11,355 nucleotides of DNA from CALMSM01 sp964534095 (GTDB lineage Bacteria; Patescibacteriota; Saccharimonadia; Saccharimonadales; CALMSM01), in contig CAZHPF010000025.1 in assembly GCA_964534095.1 (NCBI GenBank), positions 1-11,355 of the forward strand, given 5' to 3'. Position numbers and translations under genes: made by a program. The stretch's first letter is position 1. Each line of letters opens with the position of its first letter. A model generated the notes under the pieces. That model had not been told where the DNA came from. It saw only the letters and a program-made list of their open reading frames with translations, and ran no database searches. Below are positions 7,786 through 11,355 of the stretch, piece after piece.

Positions 7786-7794
7786 ACTGTATCA
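7786..7794 (-). promoter_or_regulatory. Possible extended -10 box for tig
   Basis: Minus strand TGATACAGT has the TGn extension followed by a 4-of-6 match to TATAAT, and overlaps the stop codon of the membrane-protein gene. No -35 box is found at 16-18 bp. If used, transcription would start within a few bases of the tig ATG. This is a weak call. Confidence 0.3.
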
Positions 7795-8247
7795 GATAAC
7801 AGCCAGTTTGGCTAGCAAGAACAAACAGCCAGCTGCCCAGGCGTATTCGACTATTGCCCCGATGGGACGGGCAAACCATTGAATCTTTTTATGGAAACGC
7901 GCTACGAGGTGGGTCGGACGAACTTCTTTGCCTGTTTTCTGCGCGCGGACAAATAGTTGTATCCACATCAGGTCGGGTGATGTCGCCAGAAAGGCACACC
8001 AACAAGCTACGAACCAAGCATCAGGGCGCAGTACAAACAAAAACGTTGCCACCGCGATAGCGCCTAGCATGTCGCACATCAGGTAGAGGGCAAAAGCCCT
8101 AGAACCAACTTTAGTAGACTCATCGGTATAGTGTGGCAGCGCATCGCATATGAAATGTGATAACAAAGCCAATGGCAATGCCAATAATGGATTGGTTATG
8201 CTTAATCCAATAATCGCTCCCGTGAGAGCATGATTTGTAGCCGTCAT
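7792..8247 (-). CDS. Small membrane protein resembling DUF457/YdjM-type predicted metal-dependent hydrolases
   Basis: A 151-residue integral membrane protein with about four hydrophobic helices (roughly 8-35, 53-73, 75-97 and 126-148). Near the N-terminus it carries NHALTG (5-10) and SHFICDALPHY (30-40), giving a His/Asp set of H6, H31, D35 and H39, and SPD at 90-92. This pattern resembles the YdjM/DUF457 family of predicted membrane-bound metal-dependent hydrolases, whose biochemical function is poorly defined. I recognise the motif style and cannot confirm the family without a profile search. The ATG overlaps the hisS stop in an ATGA junction, so it is translationally coupled to hisS, and tig starts 14 nt after its stop. 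It could act on lipids or envelope material; no substrate is evident. Confidence 0.78.
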   Translation of the reverse strand: MTATNHALTGAIIGLSITNPLLALPLALLSHFICDALPHYTDESTKVGSRAFALYLMCDMLGAIAVATFLFVLRPDAWFVACWCAFLATSPDLMWIQLFVRAQKTGKEVRPTHLVARFHKKIQWFARPIGAIVEYAWAAGCLFLLAKLAVI

Positions 8248-9545
8248 ACCTTGCGGTAGTCCCGCACAATACTGACAATCCTCTGTAAGCCATGGCGCTC
8301 GTCTTCACCTGTCTTGAGGTTTTTGAGGCTGTACTGGCCTGAGTCGATTTCTTGCCCGCCGACAAACAACACGTAGTTTACACCGAGCTTTTCGGCTGTT
8401 TTGATTTGCTTGTCAATCTTGCGATCGCTGTAATCTACCGCCACATTGAGTCCCATTTCACGCAGTTCAGTAATCGCTGCCGTGACATCAACACCACCAA
8501 GTACAGCTACATATAAATCAGTCTTGGTGCGCAGCTCGGGTATAAGCTGATGCGTCTCTAAGAAGTTTTGTAGCGTAATATCTCCCATAGCAAACCCGAC
8601 TGTCGGTACTGGCTCTACCCCGAACTGGCCGACCAAGCCGTCGTAACGGCCGCCGCCAAACATACTTCGGTTGTTGGCCGGGTCAGTGTCAAACACTTCG
8701 AACACGATGTCGGTGTAGTAATCAAAGCCGCGCATCAACGTCGGGTCAAACATGGCGTTATCAATGCCTGCCTTCTGAAGATTAGACATCAGCACGGCAA
8801 GCTGCTTTGTGGCATCCAGTTGTTGCACCGATTCGGGTAGTTCCGCCATTGATGTTGCCTTAAGGAATACAAATAACCCTCGGCCTACACCGTTCTCGCG
8901 TTGTGTGGGAGTAAAAATAGCGTCAACCAATGCCACGAACTTAGCCGGTTCCATTTTATTCATACGGTCAATCAGACGAACCAGGCTCTGCGCCTGGGTT
9001 TCGTCAAGCCCCAACACGTCCCGCATGTACGCATCGACCATCTTACGGCTACTGACTTTTATCTCGTAGCTCTTTGGCTTGGCGTCAAAGGCTCGCATGA
9101 TCTGGTCGGCTACCGTGATCATTTCTTGCTCAGCAGCCAGGCCATCCAGACCAAATATATCGACATTGAGCTGATAAAACTCACGCCCACGCCCACGCTG
9201 CATGCGCTCGTAGCGCCAACACTGCGGGATACTGTACAGCCGAGCCGGATAGGCTAACTCTTGCCGCCGAGCCGCTACCATACGTGCCACCGTGGGAGTC
9301 ATCTCTGTACGCAGCGTTAAGTTGCGTCCACCCCGATCAGCGAAGCTGTAGGTCTGCTCATCAATGATTTCTTGGTTGCCCTTAGCCAAATACAAGTCCG
9401 TTGGCTCCAAGATCGGCGCATCGTATTCTTCGTACCCAAACTGCTCACACACTTTACGCCAAGTCGAAAAGATATATTTCTGCAGTCGCATGTCGCTCGG
9501 GTAAAAGTCCCGTGCGCCTTTAACCGGTTGCGTAGGTAATGTCAT
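8244..9545 (-). CDS. hisS: Histidine--tRNA ligase (HisRS)
   Basis: A class II aminoacyl-tRNA synthetase, 433 residues, that charges tRNA-His in the cytosol. Seen: an N-terminal KGARDFYP (9-16) typical of HisRS; motif 2, CWRYERMQRGRGREFYQ (109-125); the histidine-specific loop MRGFDYYTDIVFEV (271-284); motif 3, FGGGRYDGLVG (296-306) with VGFAMG (316-321); and a C-terminal anticodon-binding domain from about 343 (DLYVAVLGG). The intact histidine loop and anticodon domain mark it as a true synthetase rather than HisZ, the synthetase-like regulatory subunit of short-form HisG. The start is set by GGAGG at 9550-9554, four bases before the ATG. It follows hisG by 12 nt and overlaps the next gene by 4 nt. 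Confidence 0.97.
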   Translation of the reverse strand: MTLPTQPVKGARDFYPSDMRLQKYIFSTWRKVCEQFGYEEYDAPILEPTDLYLAKGNQEIIDEQTYSFADRGGRNLTLRTEMTPTVARMVAARRQELAYPARLYSIPQCWRYERMQRGRGREFYQLNVDIFGLDGLAAEQEMITVADQIMRAFDAKPKSYEIKVSSRKMVDAYMRDVLGLDETQAQSLVRLIDRMNKMEPAKFVALVDAIFTPTQRENGVGRGLFVFLKATSMAELPESVQQLDATKQLAVLMSNLQKAGIDNAMFDPTLMRGFDYYTDIVFEVFDTDPANNRSMFGGGRYDGLVGQFGVEPVPTVGFAMGDITLQNFLETHQLIPELRTKTDLYVAVLGGVDVTAAITELREMGLNVAVDYSDRKIDKQIKTAEKLGVNYVLFVGGQEIDSGQYSLKNLKTGEDERHGLQRIVSIVRDYRKV

Positions 9546-9557
9546 ATTGCCTCCATT

Positions 9558-10200
9558 CTACCGCAAGTTAGTTGTTACGCCTACAGGCTGCTTAGCAGGG
9601 TTACGCCACACAAGCTCAGTTGTTATGGGTCTGATCTCTTCCACAAACCCAAAGCCGTTCTCTACTAACGATTTGCCGGTTTCACGGATATCCACAATTA
9701 CGTCCGCCACGCCAAGCTCAACATATGCCTCAACCGAGCCGCTAGGCACATATGTAATAGTGGGTCGTTGCGACAGAGCAGCGAAACGCTCGTCAAACCA
9801 CTCACTTGCCAAGCTAGGATAGCTGGTGGCGACCCGGTCTAAGACCGTCACCACCTCACTATTTTGCGGGCTCGCTGCTACCAGCGCACAGCCTGCATCG
9901 GCAATAGTAAGACGAGCTATGTTTTGCCACCTCCCTCCTAACGCGGCTTCATCTAGCTTGTCGGATCCGACAAACCCTACGTCCGCCATCCCCCTATCCA
10001 AAAGTTCAGGTATGTCCGATGACTTTACGAAGGCGTATAAACGGCCATCAACTCTGTCGGTGAAGACACCTCCGATTATTTCCTGGCGGCACAGGCGGCG
10101 TCATGTCTTGCTGGGTTATCCAGTCAAGCACAATACCCATATCCCGTCCTTTTGGAATAAGTACTCTTTCGGCTTGCTTAAATTGTTGTACGTTTGTCAT
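9558..10200 (-). pseudogene. hisG: ATP phosphoribosyltransferase, short form, interrupted by a frameshift
   Basis: HisG catalyses the first step of histidine synthesis, joining ATP and PRPP. The first reading frame starts at the ATG at 10198-10200 (GGAG at 10207-10210) and encodes ERVLIPKGRDMG, but stops after 50 codons at 10048-10050. The rest continues in another frame, open from 10100 down to 9558, with VKSSDIPELLDRGMADVGFVG and the HisG signature GSVEAYVELGVADVIVDI followed by RETGKS. Skipping one base near 10075-10085 (in the minus-strand run GGAAATAATC) joins the parts into about 213 residues, the size of short HisG without the C-terminal regulatory domain. Such enzymes normally need HisZ, which is not seen here. 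Both halves look well preserved, so this may be a recent inactivation, an assembly or sequencing indel, or a real +1 frameshift. No classical slippery site is apparent, and no other his biosynthesis gene is in the window. Confidence 0.85.
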
Positions 10201-10206
10201 TAAATT

Positions 10207-10210
10207 CTCC
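10207..10210 (-). promoter_or_regulatory. Ribosome binding site of hisG
   Basis: GGAG sits six bases before the ATG at 10198-10200. It supports that start for the interrupted hisG, although the reading frame it opens is only 50 codons long. Confidence 0.6.
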
Positions 10211-10232
10211 AAAACTTATTATGTATATAGAC

Positions 10233-10254
10233 AAAAAAGGCCGGGTGACCCGGC
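10233..10254 (-). terminator. Intrinsic terminator of the hisG leader
   Basis: Minus strand: GCCGGG-TCA-CCCGGC, a 6-bp all-GC stem with a 3-nt loop (10240-10254), followed after one base by six T residues (10233-10238). This is a textbook rho-independent terminator for leftward transcription. It lies 33 nt upstream of the hisG ATG and about 110 nt downstream of a perfect promoter, so it ends a short leader transcript or controls entry into hisG-hisS. Confidence 0.9.
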
Positions 10255-10282
10255 GCAGTGTGAATTTCAGAGAAATAGCAAA

Positions 10283-10345
10283 CTAACCGAGCAACTCCGG
10301 CGATATATGGCTATGAGACTGGATATAATTTACTATATTGACCAT
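10283..10345 (-). CDS. Possible leader peptide, 20 codons, with two histidine codons
   Basis: An ATG lies at 10343-10345, where the strong promoter upstream is expected to start transcription, so the message would be leaderless. The 20-codon frame contains CAT-AGC-CAT (His11-Ser12-His13), immediately before the GCCGG that could compete with the terminator, and ends with TAG at 10283-10285. The position fits an amino-acid attenuator for a histidine operon. Two His codons are far fewer than in classical his leaders, and a short frame like this can arise by chance. Confidence 0.25.
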   Translation of the reverse strand: MVNIVNYIQSHSHISPELLG

Positions 10346-10352
10346 AAATTTC

Positions 10353-10381
10353 ATTATAGCACAAGTGTTTTCGTTTGTCAA
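10353..10381 (-). promoter_or_regulatory. Perfect consensus promoter upstream of the hisG leader
   Basis: Minus strand: TTGACA (10376-10381), exactly 17 bp, TATAAT (10353-10358), with TGC before the -10 box giving the extended TGn motif as well. Both hexamers match the sigma-70/sigma-A consensus fully. The -35 box contains the TGA stop of the upstream glycosyltransferase gene. The expected transcription start is about 10345-10346. Confidence 0.92.
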
Positions 10382-11178
10382 ACAATAGCAGGTTGGTGAA
10401 TATAGCGATGCCACTGAGCTGTTGTGCTCACTTCTCTGTGAATCCGGAAGGCATCGCCTACCATACGAAACGAGTCGCGCACAGGTCGGATATGGGAGCC
10501 CGGTACCGGAGTAACCTCGGCAGGTACGCTTACCACATTCATGCCAAACACTTTTGCTAACGCCAGCATGTGGCGGTCTGCAGCGTACCCATTGGTGCTT
10601 ACTAATTGCCAGAGTTCAGCCGAATTTGCAGTAAAAGCTTTTGCGCCAGCTTGAGTATCCGGGACATCGGTAGGAATAATGCCGTCTAATACCTTTTCCA
10701 GGCAAACGTGTCCCGCACGACGCAGATGGGAGCCATGCCCTGATAGCAGACGCTCGGCTACAGCAATATCAGTGCCTTGGCCGCTTACCTCTTGTAGCAA
10801 TGTCTGTATTGTGGCAGGGCTATAAGAGCCATCGGCATCGGTATAAACACGGAGCGCGCCTTGCGCCCTGGCCATACCTTCTCGGACTGCCCCGCCTTTA
10901 CCCAAGTTTTCGCCAGGTCTTCCGCTGGGTATCACGGTGACCGGAAATTCGGCTGCGACCTCTGGGGTTTGATCAGTTGAGCCATCATTGACTACTAATA
11001 CCTCGTAACGCGAACCAAAGTCGCGGCCAAGCATAGACAAATTGCCTTCTAGCATAGTGCGAAACGCATCGCATCGCACAGGGTTGCCTGCTTCGTTGTA
11101 CACAGGCACAACCAGTGACACCTCTGGAAGAGCAGGGGCGTGAGTAACACCTTCAAGACGTACTGAATCCACTCCCAT
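10378..11178 (-). CDS. Family 2 glycosyltransferase, DPM1/ALG5-like (polyprenyl-phosphate sugar transferase type)
   Basis: A 266-residue GT-A enzyme. Seen: SLVVPVYNEAGN (21-32), VVNDGSTDQT (62-71), GKGGAVREGMA (93-103), the metal-binding DAD at 114-116 with DGSYSP, DTQAGAKAF (174-182), and a C-terminal RPVRDSFRMVGDAFRIHRE. The DTQxGxKxF block and the basic RDSFRM segment are typical of dolichyl-phosphate mannosyl/glucosyl synthase relatives, which make lipid-phosphate sugars at the inner face of the membrane. No transmembrane helix is evident, so it would be peripheral. Donor sugar and lipid are not predictable. The start has no proper Shine-Dalgarno, and its predicted -10 box ends 9 nt before the ATG, so the message may be almost leaderless. 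It stands alone between the tRNA-Leu and the hisG leader. Confidence 0.88.
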   Translation of the reverse strand: MGVDSVRLEGVTHAPALPEVSLVVPVYNEAGNPVRCDAFRTMLEGNLSMLGRDFGSRYEVLVVNDGSTDQTPEVAAEFPVTVIPSGRPGENLGKGGAVREGMARAQGALRVYTDADGSYSPATIQTLLQEVSGQGTDIAVAERLLSGHGSHLRRAGHVCLEKVLDGIIPTDVPDTQAGAKAFTANSAELWQLVSTNGYAADRHMLALAKVFGMNVVSVPAEVTPVPGSHIRPVRDSFRMVGDAFRIHREVSTTAQWHRYIHQPAIV

Positions 11179-11187
11179 AACGCCTAT

Positions 11188-11216
11188 ACGTTAGCACATA
11201 TAGATTATTTTGTCAA
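11188..11216 (-). promoter_or_regulatory. Promoter of the DPM1-like glycosyltransferase
   Basis: Minus strand: TTGACA (11211-11216), 17-bp spacer, TAACGT (11188-11193) preceded by TGC, giving an extended -10 with only a 3-of-6 hexamer match. Transcription would begin at most a few bases before the ATG at 11178. Confidence 0.6.
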
Positions 11217-11221
11217 TCTAT
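11200..11221. promoter_or_regulatory. Operator-like inverted repeat over the -35 box
   Basis: ATAGATT-N8-AATCTAT is a perfect 7-bp inverted repeat with an 8-bp spacer. It covers the -35 box of the glycosyltransferase promoter, as a repressor operator would. The arms are AT-rich, so chance is possible. Confidence 0.35.
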
Positions 11222-11261
11222 TGTCCAGAATCGCATGCTGGTTCAAATTCTCCGGCTATTG

Positions 11262-11298
11262 AGACAACAAAACGACCCTAAAGGTCGTCATGTTGTCT
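11262..11298 (-). terminator. Hairpin immediately after tRNA-Leu, probable terminator
   Basis: An inner 6-bp stem (11272-11277 with 11283-11288, loop of 5) is stacked on an outer 8-bp stem (11262-11269 with 11291-11298) through a 2x2 internal loop. On the minus strand the inner stem is followed by TTTTGTTGTCT. It begins directly after the tRNA CCA, fitting termination or 3'-end processing of the tRNA transcript; the T tract is imperfect. Confidence 0.6.
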
Positions 11299-11355
11299 TG
11301 GTGCGCGAGAGAGGACTTGAACCTCCACGCCTTACGGCACCAGCTCCTAAAACTG
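11299..11355 (-). tRNA. tRNA-Leu, anticodon UAG (3' portion; 5' part lies outside the window)
   Basis: Reading the minus strand from 11355 gives the anticodon stem (CAGT with GCTGG, one G-U pair), the loop TTTAGGA with anticodon TAG at 11347-11349, a long class II variable arm (GCC-GTAA-GGC), the T arm (GGAGG-TTCAAGT-CCTCT), the 3' acceptor strand CTCGCGC, discriminator A and an encoded CCA ending at 11299. The long variable arm, the UAG anticodon and the A73 discriminator all fit leucine. The D arm and 5' acceptor strand are not in the window. It would read CUN codons. Confidence 0.93.

Larger units (their letters stand above)
10233..10346 (-). ncRNA. Candidate leader RNA / attenuator (or small RNA) before hisG-hisS
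   Basis: A promoter at 10353-10381 and a terminator at 10233-10254 delimit a transcript of roughly 115 nt with no sizeable gene. On the minus strand it can fold into an AT-rich stem near its 5' end (AUAUA with UAUAU), a CCGGAG-UUG-CUCGG hairpin (10287-10300), an AUUUC-UCU-GAAAU hairpin (10264-10276) and the terminator. A GCCGG copy upstream could also pair with the 3' arm of the terminator, an alternative fold. I see no T-box consensus, and no 6S, SRP or tmRNA signature. Its place directly before hisG-hisS favours transcription attenuation; an independent small RNA is the alternative. A 20-codon frame inside it is listed separately. Confidence 0.6.

Noticed and set aside
7778..7879. An N-terminal extension of trigger factor by 34 residues
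   Set aside because: It would overlap the membrane-protein gene by 88 nt and adds sequence unlike any trigger factor; the ATG at 7775-7777 gives the family's usual N-terminus.
8120..8365. An 81-codon minus-strand frame across the hisS/membrane-protein junction
   Set aside because: It is out of frame with both well-supported genes and has no recognisable domain.
8244..9545. Assignment of the synthetase gene as hisZ because it neighbours hisG
   Set aside because: The histidine loop RGFDYY, motif 2 and the anticodon-binding domain are intact, as in true HisRS.
10233..10346. T-box riboswitch ahead of hisG-hisS
   Set aside because: The conserved T-box antiterminator sequence is absent and the leader is shorter than known T-boxes.
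11228..11255. A GGTTCAAATTC stretch resembling a tRNA T-loop on the plus strand
   Set aside because: The flanking bases do not form a proper 5-bp T stem, and no anticodon arm or acceptor pairing is found around it.

Overview
The window is about 11.4 kb of compact bacterial chromosome in which every supported gene lies on the minus strand, so transcription runs from high to low coordinates. The gene style points to a Patescibacteria/CPR genome, most likely Candidatus Saccharibacteria (TM7). The reasons are short spacers, a lean 1139-residue RpoB whose operon is not led by rplJ-rplL, and an RpoC N-terminus whose zinc ribbon has lost all four cysteines. The placement is my inference from protein character, not from a database search. 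TGA is used as a normal stop (hisS, the membrane protein and the distal glycosyltransferase end with it), which argues against the recoded Gracilibacteria/Absconditabacteria.

Layout in transcription order. A tRNA-Leu(UAG), cut by the right edge, ends with an encoded CCA and is followed at once by a long hairpin. Next is a DPM1/ALG5-like family 2 glycosyltransferase (10378-11178) with a TTGACA-type promoter and an operator-like palindrome. Its stop codon overlaps a perfect consensus promoter (TTGACA, 17 bp, TATAAT). That promoter drives a leader of about 115 nt ending in an intrinsic terminator just before hisG, which looks like a transcription attenuator or a small RNA. Then come a frameshifted short-form hisG, hisS, a four-helix membrane protein resembling DUF457/YdjM, tig (trigger factor) and a GNAT acetyltransferase. 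Their junctions are 12 nt, a 4-nt overlap, 14 nt and 7 nt, so they probably form one operon.

The last codons of the GNAT gene are also a perfect CIRCE operator (HrcA site) and the -35 box of the clpP promoter, so clpP is predicted to be heat-shock regulated by HrcA. Downstream of clpP, a second family 2 glycosyltransferase (4263-5246) has its own extended -10 promoter. It is followed by rpoB and the first 230 codons of rpoC, joined as TAAATG.

Functionally this is a housekeeping cluster: transcription (RpoB, RpoC), translation (HisRS, tRNA-Leu), protein folding and turnover (trigger factor, ClpP), and two cell-surface glycosyltransferases. The most unusual points are the CIRCE/promoter/coding overlap at clpP, the zinc-less RpoC, the terminator-bearing leader ahead of hisG-hisS, and the broken, isolated hisG. 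No mobile element, CRISPR array or phage gene is visible, and no plus-strand gene is supported.
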